Below, piece after piece: positions 20,743 through 32,952 of a stretch of 64,000 bases of DNA; position 1 is the first letter of the stretch, and each line of letters opens with the position of its first letter. The DNA is from Scalesia atractyloides (taxonomy: Eukaryota > Streptophyta > Magnoliopsida > Asterales > Asteraceae): contig CAMTDV010000028.1 in NCBI GenBank assembly GCA_947069175.1, positions 66,758,157-66,822,156 of the forward strand. The letters run 5' to 3'. Under the pieces are notes generated by a model, which did no database searches, was not told the origin of the DNA, and saw only the letters and a list, made by a program, of their open reading frames with translations. The translations under genes were made by a program, and so were the position numbers.

Positions 20743-22480
20743 TCTCTATTTATCCATTTTAAATATAGAAAATGGGGTGAGTGGTGATGGATGAGTATAA
20801 AATAGGTTGAGTGATTGAGATGAAGAGAGATGAGATGGTGATTTGGGGTTGAGGTGGCAATGAGGAATGTGAGACAAGAGATGGTTATAACATATAGTCT
20901 TTATTGGGGACAGTTTTAATGTTATTGAAGGATAGATGTTTTTGTCACATGATAACTAACTAGATATGTTTTAAGGGTCTTTGAGTTTTATTTTATTTTT
21001 ATGCTTTTATATATAAAAATTCTTACAAAATACACGATAACTAAAACTCATATGTGAACAATAGAAACGGCACTAAATCTATCAACATGACACAAATCTT
21101 ATGACATTTGTATGTAGTAGTCATACTCAAGACCCTTCCAAAAAAATCATCATGTTAGTGACAAAGAAATCGTACCACTGAAGTTAAAAAGTTACCTATC
21201 TAAATAATAATAATGTCTCAAAAAGTAAATAATAAGTCAGAAGTATCAAGATTTTTACTTGCATCTAAAAATACACATAAAAATCTGTTGGGTAAAGTGT
21301 GGATAAAACGTAAAACTATAATAATACAATAGCATTAAAAAGTCAGATAAAAGGACATTAACATGTCATTAGGTCCTTTTCAACGTTTTATAGCCTAGTG
21401 ACATATTTAATGTGGGATAAAGATTTGAAAATAATAGTAACTAGATTCAATTCTTATAAGAGAGGTTTTCCCATATTTATTAGGTTTACTCCTGAATTGG
21501 TGAATGATTTCACTGGTAACATGATCAAACTCTAGTAATGCAAATTTGTCGTTCGAAAAATAAAATAAAAAGATACATGGTTCTCCTCAAGTCTAGGGTG
21601 GTGAAGGTTAAAGTCGTTTCAAATTCTAAAATAAAGCAAGGAAATTATTATATGCACAAAGAGAATGGTCGTAAAATGTGGATATATGAGATTAGCGAGT
21701 CAAGTTAAACGAGTTTGCGCCTAGATTAAAGCGTGCTAATAAATGCGCTCCAATCCCACATTCCAACTCTTACGAGGCTTGAAAACCAAAACACCACCTT
21801 TATTTATATGAATACGATAATTTTGTATTGTAAAATTATATAAAAAGTTATAATCAATCTATATATATATATATATATATAATATAAATAAATTTGTGAT
21901 AAAATAACTAAATAGTATATATTAGTGAAACTTCTTCGTTCGTTGCGGCTAGAATTTGGTCGATATCGGTTCGGTTCGTTACGTTGGCGGTACACTACTG
22001 GCGTTCGGTATGGAAGCTGAAAGATAAAACTCAAAAATATCAGTCGTAGTATGCCCAAAAGAACATTGACATATAATTTACGTTGATCAAAAGCCATAAA
22101 AAATGAATATCAATACCGATGTTGTTCGAACGAAATTGAAGTGGAACTCATATTGTTGTGAAGGTATCCGTTAGTACCAACACTCGTTATAGATTACGAT
22201 ATAAGAAATATACTCCATTCCATTGCGTATACAACTACTTTCAACAAAATATTTCAAAATAACAAAAAAATTGATTTACATGTATGGTGTAAAAAAACAT
22301 CATTCATCATTACAACTTAATTTAAATTTTTGAACAATTTGGTTTAGAACAAAAACCCAGTAAAGCAACATGTACAACTCATATATGCACAAACTTGTTG
22401 CAAAATAATAGTATATAAATATATAAATAGTTTATAGATTTAGTTCTTTGCCTTTTTTCATGCTAAATCTAATACTATAC
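20743..22480. other. AT-rich intergenic DNA
   Basis: No gene is seen. An AT microsatellite lies at about 21860-21882. The 97-codon frame at 21804-22097 runs through that microsatellite and has no domain. Confidence 0.5.
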
Positions 22481-22698
22481 AATGTGGAGTGGCTTGAAAA
22501 GTGGGAGTTATTCAGCACGTGAACGGCACATCAGCGCACGTCAGAAACGGGGCGTAGTGGCAAAAACAAGAAATGTGGGACGGGGCGTGGAAGAGTGGGG
22601 ATTATTCGACAGTGGCACCCAGTTTTGTTATTATTTTTATTATTTAAAAATATAAAATGTGTATTTATTTATTTTTCTTCTCGATCTCGGTTTTCTTT

Positions 22699-22924
22699 TT
22701 ACGGTTTCATTTTTTCACGTAGAGGAGGTGGTGTAGGTTGAGTTCCCGGTACAGAGTCAGGTGTAGGGGGCGTTTGGGATAGAGGAATGAGCGGTTGTTG
22801 AGCTTGTATTTGATGTGGAAACATAAAAATAGGTTTGCAAGAAGTTGGCCGTACGCTATTATGTTCGGATCGAAGTTGCAGACCGGTTGAGACCCTTGAG
22901 AAGAAGTGGTGTTCGGTACTTTGC
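22699..22924 (-). pseudogene. Harbinger-like ORF1 fragment (part 2)
   Basis: The minus strand encodes, in two alternating frames, NTTSSQGSQPVCNFDPN and FMFPHQIQAQQPLIPLSQ followed by a Thr/Pro-rich stretch. This resembles the N-terminal region of the trihelix/Myb-like second protein of plant PIF/Harbinger elements. The first part lies at 26035-26086, and the 3.1-kb LTR separates them. At least one internal frameshift is present. The family call is from memory of similar plant proteins and is moderate. Confidence 0.45.
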
Positions 22925-25447
22925 TGTATCGCCCCAAAACTCGAATATTTATATACGCTATATGTTTCCATATGATATGACATGAAGTAAATTAATTAGA
23001 TTCTTTGAGGTAAGTAAGTTACTTAAGTTAGCTAACTTATAAGTTCAATGACTAGGGATGAAATGTTATGGCTAAATAAGAATAAGAAACAAAACTATAA
23101 GGGCTAAAAGAGGTCAAGTTGAAAGGCTATTAATTAAAAGATGGGGAAAATGGAAAAGCCCATTTTTGGGCAGGAGCATGTGTCGACACACACATAGTGT
23201 GTGTGTGTGTGTTCATATGTGAATCGAAGTAGAAGAGAAGGAATTCAAAAATTTGCATGGGTAATCTATGGGTTTGGAAGTGTTTATCATCTCCTAAGCA
23301 TCAAGTAAGTACCCAAATTTCCTCTTGAATCTCATTAGGTGAAGTTCTTGGTGGGCTTTGATGAATTACTCCTAATTGAATAAATTGGAAGGATGGGATG
23401 GTTGAAATTATGCTTAGGGCTCCTATATAGCATTAATATTGATGTAAGCATCTTAATTAGGGCCTTTCATTTGGAAACCCATGTTCAAGAAATTGCGGTT
23501 TTGAGTAAATATAGATTGATTGAAAGAAATGTAGTGTTTAGCTATGTTTGATAATATAAAACGAATGATTTTTTTGTAGTTAAGGAATTTGATGATTAAT
23601 GCTATGAACTTGGAAGATTATGCATGAATTAGTTGTACATTGTGCATTAGATGGTGTACGCACACCAAGTGTTTGATGAATGTAAATTTATATGCTAAAC
23701 AATGAATGAATATTAGTAGAATGTGATAACAACATGTTTGATGATAATTAAACTTGAAAAATGTAATGTAGAAGGATTTCATGATAAGGTGTAGTTGATG
23801 GTATGATTTGGGTAGAAATATGCATTAGGAACTTATACTCTATGTTAGAGCGGTATGATGTTTATTACATGTTCGAATAATTGCTTAATCAAAATTGATA
23901 AGTAAAAGTACGCTAAATGTGAAGCCTAGGAGATCATTAGAAGGGGATGGAGTTGGAACGATGTTGAGTTGCTAAGCATGGGTCATGGTGTTAGTTGTAG
24001 AATTATGAGAATTACTAGTATGGATGAAATTGAATATGTTTGTGGTGTGCATATAACTAGGTGACCATGTGGTTGAATGCGTATTGCATTATGAGTATGC
24101 AATGTATATCGTGCCATTTGTGTGGTCTACTATGATGACATGGATGTATGAGGTTAAGTTGAAAGTTCATATGATAAACCGTTGACTTTCTAAAAGTCAA
24201 CTATGCATAAGTAGCAAGGTTAGACTTTTTGTCACAATTGTAATGTTATAGAAAGTCATATGGTACGTGTTATATTAATATGTGTTATATGTGATGATTC
24301 GATGACGTGATGAATTATATGAGTTGAAAAGATATGATTGTGGGAATATGCCTTATGTTTGTTAGAATCGACTAATGAAGGTCAAATGTGAAATATGAAA
24401 TTGATATGATCGTTAATGTGTATAATCATATATGCTAAAAAATGTGAATGCGTTGAAATGAAAGTATAGGGATCATGTCGAGATGGATGGAAGCATGAAA
24501 GGCTAACAGGTCAAAAGGAGGCAAGGAAATGGATGCGAATACGGACGCTTAAGGTAAGTGAATTCTAAATCTCACTTATTAGTATACACTACGAAATTGT
24601 TGTACGAATGTTAGGAGTCAGGTAGGAATGGTTGTGAAATGTAAAATTGGGCTAGGAATGTTGTAGTGGGTTATAGTTCAAAAGTAATGAAAAATGCTTG
24701 GTGTGATAGATGGGTCGAACATGGAAATTAACATGATGAGATGTAGTAGTTGGTTTGATTTTATGGTTAAGTGTTAGAAGGATATGGGGAAAAAGGGTTG
24801 AGAAAAGGTATGGAATGAATAAGGAACTTGAATGATGATTATTTCACGTATTGGAACCCCCGGGATATTCGGTGAGGGTGTAGAAGAAGCAAAACAAGAA
24901 ATTCAGTTCGGCTTAGCAGGTTTGGCCGTAAGTTAAGGCACACAACCGTAGCTTATGGCGGGTTTCGCCCATTTACTATTTCTTCCTCCTCGTACGCCAT
25001 TAGACTGGCATAACTCATGTCCATGTGAAAGTATAAACTTAATGGATTAATTATCAAATGTAAACACACATGAGGATGGAAATGGTAGATGGGTACGTGT
25101 GTAAAATGAATATTGATCGTTGATTCGTATGTGTGGGATGTATATAGTTATGTGACTAAAACTTCAATGAACAAACGAGATAGAATGTGTTTATATGTGT
25201 GTAAGGACGGAATTTGTTTTAATAGTATGTCTTTAGTCGGATAGTTGTATGCATGAATAAGTATGATATTTTGTATGCGTTTAAGTGAACCGGAGTGTGT
25301 GCAAAGATGGGTACTTGGATTTATGGTTGATGCATGTAGTATGAACTCATACGTATGACCATGAATATATAAAAGGGTATACTCGTGTTGTAGTCCAATA
25401 TTGTATACCAATGGTAAATATTTTTATGAAGATGTTAAATTTCAATA

Positions 25448-25491
<44 letters not shown>

Positions 25492-26034
25492 GTTTATGGA
25501 ATGTAGTTTAATGGGTTGTGTTAAGTGAAATTGTAGAATTCATTATGTTTATGTGCACATGATGCTAACTGTGTTATCTTGTGAAGAAATGAAAAGTGTA
25601 GGTATGCTAACGTAGACCAGAGTGTTAATGCCCGTATGTAATGGATGAATGAGGAAGGATATTTGAATGAAATATCTTATGTTGTCGGAACACTATATGG
25701 TCCTTTAGTTTCATGTTTATAGTATATGTAAGATATCACTATATACTAATGTGTGGGTTGTTTATGGTGATCAGAGGTTACTTGAACCATTATTATCATC
25801 TAAGGACAAATGTGTGGAGGTCGAGCTAAAGAGTTTGGATTGTACGGAAAGGTCGTCACCTAATTTGTATTTGAATGTTTTAATCACTATATTAATTATG
25901 AATCAATAATGTAATTCTTTTAAAGAAGTCGTTTTTAATGGTTTCCAAACGGGTAACTCATTTTTGAAGAAAGAAATTTTATGGTCAGTATTTCCGCTGC
26001 GTCTTTTTGATAAAAGGTGTTAGGGTGTTACATT
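22925..26034 (+). mobile_element. Probable solo LTR, gypsy-type (3.1 kb)
   Basis: The block starts TGTATCGCCCCAAAACTCG and ends TTAGGGTGTTACA. Near the end TTTCCGCTGCG is shared with the gypsy-1 LTR end (TTTTCCGCTGCGG). It splits a Harbinger-like ORF whose two halves meet on its flanks. The possible TSD is poor (ACGAA against GCAAA on the minus strand). No gag, pol or primer site is seen inside, so it is most simply an old solo LTR. AT microsatellites lie at 25452-25488 and a GT run at 23199-23212. Confidence 0.55.
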
Positions 26035-26086
26035 CGTCCACGCCATCGGGGTTGTTCGGCTCGAAATTGCGGTTGTGTGGATGCAT
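26035..26086 (-). pseudogene. Harbinger-like ORF1 fragment (part 1, start)
   Basis: From ATG at 26086 the minus strand reads MHPHNRNFEPNNPDGVDE and is then cut by the 3.1-kb LTR. The start of such plant ORFs is commonly of this Asn/Pro-rich form. Confidence 0.45.
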
Positions 26087-26089
26087 TTT

Positions 26090-27209
26090 TTATAAAAAAA
26101 ATCGAGAGATTTAATAAAAATGAAGGTTGAAATGGAGTTGGGTAGAAGAGAGTGAGATGAAAATAAAAGATTGAGTTTTTTAAATTGATTTTTTTTAAAT
26201 TATGCCGTTGGGGTCCAACGGCTACAAGGCACATCAATCATCAAACATCAGTCAACCCACACTTTATCTCAACGCCGATGAAAATGTTCAAGCCCAAACA
26301 ACAACGCCGTGAAAACGCCAAGGACAGTGTGACATATGAAGCATGGAAAGGCATAAACGCCACAGATCCACGTCCACACCGTATGATCAAACAAGAAATA
26401 GACACATGAAGCTGAGTTTTTTTTACATGGGTTAATGTAAACGTTTCCACATATTAGTCATTGCTGAATGGTAAGAGAGTTGAAAGGAGGGATGTGGATC
26501 GATAGGGTGGAAGCATGGCAGGACAGTAACGGATCTAAAAATTTTTTAATAGAATTTTTTATGGTAGATTCTCACTGGTTCCTACTATTTTTTTTTCAAA
26601 TCATAAGATTCTCACTAATTTTTTTTATTTTTTCTAAATCGTGTAGGTTAGAACCCACAAAATAAGGCTGGATCCACCTTCAGGTCAGGTCAGTGCTGAA
26701 ATTGGTGCAGTAAAAAGAGATAATGATAACGACGACATCTAAAGATTATTATAACGATCATGCAAAGAAAACGAAGATGGAAGAAAGAAGTTTAAAAAAT
26801 TATCATTAATTATACCACATAAGAATTTCTGTTCAAATCAATAAAAAACAAAACTAATAAAGAAAGATGTCTCATCGTATGACTGCTAGGAAGTCACTGT
26901 TTTAAGTTTTATCTAGTGCAATTAACTTAAGAAACCAAGTCAAAGAAGAATTCGTGATTGTATTGAGATTGAAGCCTTGTCTCCTTTTTTTATGAGCACC
27001 CCTTTATACGTGTTAATATAGATATGTGTGTTTGATCACCTACGAATTAAGGAATGTAATTGACTTAGTAAATATTTAATTATTAATCATTATGTCTAAT
27101 GTATAACACCTCAAGATTATAAGACAATGAGAACAAAACACACATATCAAATAAGTTTTTTTCCCTCGTGCTTGAAGTTTCTTTAGGGTGTTTCAATTTT
27201 TATAATCAA
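26090..27209. other. Intergenic DNA, possible Harbinger terminus
   Basis: The 26190-26420 part is GC-richer (CCGTTGGGGTCCAACGG at 26203-26219 is a palindrome) and may be the 5' end of the Harbinger-like element. I could not define terminal repeats. No gene is seen in the remainder. Confidence 0.4.
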
Positions 27210-27218
27210 TACAAACTA

Positions 27219-28430
27219 GAGAAAAGTGCTCGGATAATCTCTATGGTTTCCACCGATTTATCTTTAGTGCTTACATTTTCAAAATTATAGCTATAATCTC
27301 CGACTTTCGCAAATTCGTTCTCGGATAGTCCTAGCGTGGATTTGAGTTAATTTTTGGTGTTAAGTGGGTGTTAAATGACCAAAATACCCTTACTATAAAA
27401 TAAAATCTAATTTATTATCTAAATATTCAAGTGGGCTCTACCATTATTATTAATTTAACATTTAAAAGACTAACCCCTCCCCACCCTCCCACCTCGTCTT
27501 CACCACAACCATTTGCCAACGACATCGTCTTCAGTACCTCCGTCAATCCTTTACCATACATCTCCCCCCCATTAATGCCCCATCACCTCCCTTTTCATCT
27601 TTGTTGTGTCCCACCACTGCTACATCGTATGCACCATCCCTCAATCTAACCAACCATTCATCACCATATCTCCGATCAACCTGCAACACATATCTCTGGT
27701 TGGAAAACACACCCATCTTTCTCCGTCCACCATAAAATAATATAAATCACAACTAACAACATTAAAAAATGCACCCATATGTCTCCGGTCAACCCATTAT
27801 CTCACTGTAACCGTCATTCACATCCGATTTATCAAGCTTCTTCTCATGTAACTTCATCACAACAAATCTCATTTCTTCAGTAATCCCTTCCACTTCCCCT
27901 GGCCGGAGCCTCCGGTACGGCTTTTGCTTCTTCTTCACCGGCGGCAGTAGGTGTACGACGAATATTTGTCTTGTGGTGGTGAAATTGTCGAGCAAGGTTC
28001 GAGATGGTGGTGGTGGTGGTGGTGATGATGACGGTGTGGATATTGTAAAGTTTATGATTGTTACGCTATGTGTGGTGGTTTTATGATGGTGGTTTTATTG
28101 TTTTTCTCCGGTTAATCGGAAATTATGGTTGTTGTAGGGATAGTTGCAGACTTCAACAATGGTGTGCTCTTTCGATAATTTGAGAGAATGGTGGGCCCCT
28201 TTATCTTTTAGGGTAGATTTTATGTCTTAATGAAATGATGGCCCCACTTATATTAAAATTTTTTTTTAGTAATTTCACACCTACTTAACATAAAAAATTA
28301 ATTCCTATCCATGTAAGGACTATTCGAGAATGAATTTGCCAAGGTTAGAGACTATAGTTGTAAATTTGAAAATATAGGGACTAAAGGTGAAATCGGAGCG
28401 AACCACATAAACTATCCGAGCACTTTTCTC
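27219..28430. mobile_element. Pack-MULE (Mutator-like, carries gene fragment)
   Basis: The ends are GAGAAAAGTGCTCGGATAAT and the reverse complement of ATTATCC-like ACTATCCGAGCACTTTTCTC; inverted similarity extends about 100 bp. A perfect 9-bp duplication TACAAACTA flanks it (27210-27218 and 28431-28439). No transposase is present. The interior carries a heme oxygenase-like fragment at 27788-27995, so the element has captured host sequence. Confidence 0.88.
27788..27995 (-). pseudogene. Captured heme oxygenase fragment
   Basis: The minus strand encodes KKKQKPYRRLRPGE followed by GITEEMRFVVMKLHEKKLD. The motif PGE-x-x-GITEEMRFVAM-x-L is the start of the mature domain of plastid heme oxygenases, and the GITEEM form with KKLD is closest to the HO2 type. 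Plant heme oxygenases open heme to biliverdin for phytochrome chromophore synthesis; HO2-type proteins lack the usual heme-binding His. Only about 68 codons are present, ending in a stop, with none of the remaining helices, so it is not functional. Identification is from the motif. Confidence 0.65.
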
Positions 28431-28439
28431 TACAAACTA

Positions 28440-29153
28440 TTAAAAAACAAGTTTTAAGATGTTATCATTCAAAATAAAGCTCCAAAAATTCATGTTTAGA
28501 TGATAACATTTCCATAAGTAATGGAACATTAATATAATTAGATATGGCATATGTTATATAGAAAAACATATCTAATTTTTCAACAAATTAAACCTTTTTT
28601 TGAGTGGCAGGAACATCATTAAGCAACAAAAAAGAAAACGTGGACTAGCAAGACACCAGGCCACATACAAGAGGGCAACTACAATTTGCAATTCATCTTT
28701 GCTCTATGTTTAATCCAAAAAACCATAAAACTTTGATCTCCTCCACTATTAAACTATGACTTTAACGTAGTTTTGTATAGCATAACTCGACACGTAAACA
28801 AGTAGACCACTTGTAAGTTACTTAAAAACCGTCTTTTAGCATGACTATAACTTCATTATCAAAGGGTTTTGTTGTCACATTCACGCGATGACGCCTATTA
28901 TGAACACTAAAATCTGATAAGATAAATCTCCCTTATAAAATATTGAAATTGAAATCCAATCATTGCTTTTATCTTTTTTCAAAGTATAATTATTAAATTT
29001 CTATTAAGTAACATTACAGCCAAAACCATTAGCTTTATAACAAAAGGGTTTTGTTGTCATGTTGACTTTGACCAGATAAAGCCTATCCAAATCACCTAAA
29101 TAAATGTTAAACCAAGTTGTGTTCATATTTTCATAATACTTTATAGTGGTTTA
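28440..29153. other. Intergenic DNA upstream of the protease
   Basis: No gene is seen. The phrase AAAGGGTTTTGTTGTCA occurs at about 28861 and 29044. Confidence 0.45.
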
Positions 29154-29169
29154 CAACCAAATTAAACTA

Positions 29170-29342
29170 ATTACGGGTGTCAGCTCAGTGGTCAGTCTCA
29201 CTCATTTCAAACGGGAGGAAAGGGTTCAAGTCCAGCTCGGCCGAATAATCCTGCTGGGTAGTAACCGCCAGGCAGCTATGAGGCTAAGCTAGCTTGTGAA
29301 GAACCCTTCCACGGTCAGAGGTACCGTGCATTTACCCTTTTC
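29170..29342 (+). mobile_element. tRNA-derived SINE
   Basis: CAGCTCAGTGGTCAG (A-box-like) and GGGTTCAAGTCC (B box, full match) lie about 40 bp apart at the head. The body ends ACCCTTTT, a short T tail. A 16-bp direct repeat CAACCAAATTAAACTA flanks it (29154-29169 and 29343-29358), the mark of target-primed insertion. The head plus short T-rich end is like plant Au-type SINEs, but the family is not proven. It ends about 135 bp before the aspartyl protease start codon. Confidence 0.85.
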
Positions 29343-29477
29343 CAACCAAATTAAACTATAGTATTCCACACCAAATGTTTCACATAAACCTTCCCTTTTG
29401 TCACTTCCTAGTTCCTACCCACAAACACACTCCTTTAAAACCCCCCTCCCACCACTCTCAAAACAAACCAACCATCA

Positions 29478-30991
29478 ATGGGGATGGCTTCCTCAATATT
29501 CTTAACCTTCATCTTTGCTTTCATTATTTTCTCAACCCACTCATCGTATTCCAAGCCTCTTATATTCCCGCTCACCCACACCCTCTCAACCTCCCACTTT
29601 ACCACCCACCACCTCCTCAAATCCACCACCACCCACTCCACCACCCGCTTCACCACCACCACCACCACCACCACCGTCACAACCGCCGTGTCTCCGTCGC
29701 ACTCTCACCCGGAACCGACTACACCATGTCCTTCTCACTCGGCTCATCGCCTAAACAAACAGTCACTGTCTACATGGACACCGGAAGCGACACCGTTTGG
29801 CTCCCATGTCAACCCTTCACTTGTATTATGTGTGAGGGTAAATACGACCCCAAAACGACGCCGTTGCCTCATAACTTATCCACCTCAGCTTCCCCCGTCT
29901 CGTGCCAGTCACGTGCATGCTCTTTCACCCATTCCGGCGCTACAACCTCGGACTTATGCGCCTCGGCTCGCTGCCCTTTGGAGTCGATTGAAATGTCGGA
30001 GTGTGAAAAACATTCATGCCCGCCGTTTTACTACGCTTATGGCGACGGCAGCTTCGTGGCTCGGCTCTACAAAGACAGCTTCGAAATCCCGATGTCGGCG
30101 CCGCCGGCTTTGGTTGTTAAGAATTTCACATTCGGCTGTGCTCATGAAGCGCTTGGCGAGCCGATTGGTGTGGCTGGGTTCGGGCGCGGCGCGCTGTCGT
30201 TACCGGCTCAGCTGGCTCAGTTTTCTCCTCATCTCGGCTCGCAGTTTTCTTATTGTTTGGTTTCACATTCTTTTGATACCGACCGAGTCAGACAACCGAG
30301 TCCACTCATCTTAGGCCGAGTTGACTCGGTTGACTCAGGTGTTGATCAAAATAAAGAGAAACGAGTAGACTCGGCTGACCCGGAACCGGATGACTTTGCT
30401 TACACTAATATGCTTGATAACCCGAAACATCCGTACTATTATTACGTGGGATTAGAAGCCGTTACCGTTGGTAATTACCGGATAACGGCGCCGGAGAATA
30501 TGAAGAAGATTGACAGAAAAGGTAACGGCGGGATGGTGGTTGACTCGGGTACGACTTACACGATGTTACCGGAAAAGTTCTATAACATGATAGTAAAAGA
30601 GTTTGAAAAAAGGTTAAAACCGGGTTTGAAACGGGCTGGGCCGGTTGAGGATCGGACCGGGCTCAGCCCATGTTATTATTTGGATCAGCCCAAAGTGGTG
30701 GTTGTTATGGTGCCGCAGTTGGTGCTACATTTTGGGGGGAATAATTCGAGTGTGATGATGCCCAGGGGGAATTATTTTTATGAGTTTATGGACGGTGGGG
30801 ATGATGGGGTGAAAAGGAAGGTGGGGTGTATGATGTTGATGAACGGTGGGTATTTTCCTGATTCGGGTGGGCCGGCCGGGTTGTTGGGGAATTACCAGCA
30901 GCAAGGGTTGGAAGTGGTGTATGATTTGTGGAAGAAACGGGTCGGGTTTGCGAGGAGGAAGTGTGCGTCTTTGTGGGATAGGGTGGGTTGA
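29478..30991 (+). CDS. Nepenthesin-like aspartyl protease, frameshifted
   Basis: Family A1 protease of the plant nepenthesin-like group, similar to Arabidopsis At4g16563-type proteins. The start at 29478 gives a signal peptide (MGMASSIFLTFIFAFIIF) and a TH-rich propeptide in one frame. The catalytic domain is in another frame: first Asp in YMDTGSDTVW (codon 29777-29779), second in VVDSGTTYTMLP (30542-30544), Cys-rich insert between, and C-terminal LLGNYQQQGLEVVYDL and RVGFARRKCASLW. The frame switch falls in the ACC/CAC repeat at about 29651-29675 and equals one missing (or two extra) bases. With the switch bridged, length is about 503 residues, normal for the group. No intron is needed. Probably secreted or wall-bound. 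If the shift is real in the plant, the gene is null. Confidence 0.85.
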
Positions 30992-31270
30992 CTTTTTGGG
31001 TTTATGTTGGTGAGGTTGACCACACGTGCGGGTATGTGTGGGCAGTGAGGGATGAATGATGGCATAACGTTGTACATTGTACAGTATGGGTTGGGTTTAT
31101 CACTTTTTGCTATTGACACGCCGCTTTGTGTAAAGAAATAAGCTATTGTGGGGTGGAATCAGTGAAAAGTAATTTGGAATATAAAATATTCAATTTTTCA
31201 TTCTTGATTCAATATGTATATCATATTAATAATAAAGGACATGTTAACTATGGAGATGGTAATATTTGTA
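30992..31270 (+). other. Likely 3' UTR of the protease
   Basis: AT-rich DNA after the stop, with AATATAAAATATTC near 31178 and AATAAAGG near 31231 as possible poly(A) signals. No other gene is seen. Confidence 0.4.
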
Positions 31271-31687
31271 CCATAAAATAGTATTTACACGGTACAAACA
31301 AACATGTATTGTAAATTTTTTTTAATAGCTGATATTACTTTTTAACGTTCGTAGTTTTAAATTATTACTTTTTGTCAAGGTTTAAACCTGAGACATCGTT
31401 TTAAAAAGCATATGTCTTTATTAAATGGGTTAATCCACATTAGCCAACATGTATTGTAATACATACTCTTGGCAGGGCCTAAAATAAAGACGAGACTCTT
31501 GTTTCTAAAAACCTTTTTATTTGTTTTGTTACAATCTAGTAGTCTAGGTATGGAGCTAACATCAAAATTGCTACAAATACATTAAACCAACTTAATAAAA
31601 TTGTTAGTTTAAGAAACTGACTAAAATTTGTGAACACTTTTTGCAATACAGATTATGTGTAGGTCAATCCGACATGTTTACGAGCGC

Positions 31688-32165
31688 CAGGGGCGGCGGA
31701 CCTGGTGCGGACCTATAGGTATGTCAGGGGTTGCCCAGAATATCCTTCAACTTTCTTGGCGAAGTGTATAATTTTCTCTGTTTTATGTATCGTATACCCT
31801 TACTAGGATACTCTGTGTGTTCTGAGGAACCACATGAGAACACTAAAAGTGAAAGATAAAAGATCAGAAGATGTAGAGCATAGTGGTGGTTTTTCTTTGT
31901 TTTCCGGCGAAGAGCTCGATCTAGTTAAGAAAGAAAGAAGAAGATGACCTGCTTTTTTTAATTATATATTTATCTTTTGGAATTTAGAAAAGATAACACA
32001 GACACAACAAGCAAGGTTTCTAACAACATATTGCTAGTCAAAGCAAAATTTATATGCTTTTATATATTGTTCTTTTTCTTAATATAGGTTAAAAACTTAA
32101 AATTACTACGTTATCTAAAGGTTAAAATTTTATTTTGTTAATAGTCAATATTAAGTATCTTTTAC

Positions 32166-32199
<34 letters not shown>

Positions 32200-32615
32200 A
32201 TATATATATATCAAGGGAGAGTTATCCTCAGAACGCTAAATATTACGGAAATCGTGAGAACAAATAAAAAAACCAATCAAAATCATTTTTTTAATACAAA
32301 CTTCATTATAGTTAAAATACAACATTAAAAAAGAATTTTCTGTTTAAATAATTCATATTTCCTCTCAAACTCACTCTTAATAAAATTTTACACATGTGTA
32401 AATGCTAAACTTACACATGTGTAAATTTTCATTATTTCCAAATACATGTAAATTTAATAGTGTAAATTTAATTTCTAATATTGCATTCGAGTAACAATGA
32501 TAAGTGTAAAAATAAATTTTGAATTTGAAATAGTTTTGACCAAGTTTTTACGGTTATTTCATTCGTTCTCACGGTTCTCGCGATATATAGCGTTCTCATT
32601 TAAATATTCTCATAT

Positions 32616-32661
<46 letters not shown>

Positions 32662-32944
32662 CATATATATATATATATCTTAAAATTTGTTTTAGAATTT
32701 TATTTTGTTAGCATTTAATAATAAAGTTATGTTAGGACCCTTAGTTAAAAGTTTCTTGTTTTGTTACTGTCCGGCTAAACGTATTATAACACATAAGAAA
32801 CGAAATTGGATTTAGGGAAGGTTTAGTTAGTAATTTAGTTGTTAAGTGTATTTGATTCTATGAATATAGAGTAAAAAATTTACATTGTATGAATATATGA
32901 TATAAAATGGGATGACTATGAATTTTTTTCTAGTTCTGCCACTG
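31688..32944. mobile_element. hAT-like non-autonomous element
   Basis: The left end is CAGGGGCGGCGGACC; the right end read in reverse is CAGTGGCAGAACTAG. The flanks are ACGAGCGC (31680-31687) and ATGAGCGA (32945-32952), an 8-bp TSD with two differences, one of them a CG to TG change. These fit the hAT superfamily. The interior has AT microsatellites (32167-32212, 32614-32678) and a block at 32213-32610 with GTGAGAAC and GTTCTCAC in inverted positions. No transposase is seen. Confidence 0.6.
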
Positions 32945-32952
32945 ATGAGCGA

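Noticed and set aside
21804..22097. 97-codon minus-strand ORF
   Set aside because: It runs into an AT microsatellite encoding Tyr/Ile repeats and has no recognisable domain.
29375..29477. Upstream ATG at 29375 as the protease start
   Set aside because: It gives an unlikely His/Pro-rich N-terminus in the catalytic frame; the 29478 ATG gives a proper signal peptide in the other frame, matching family members.
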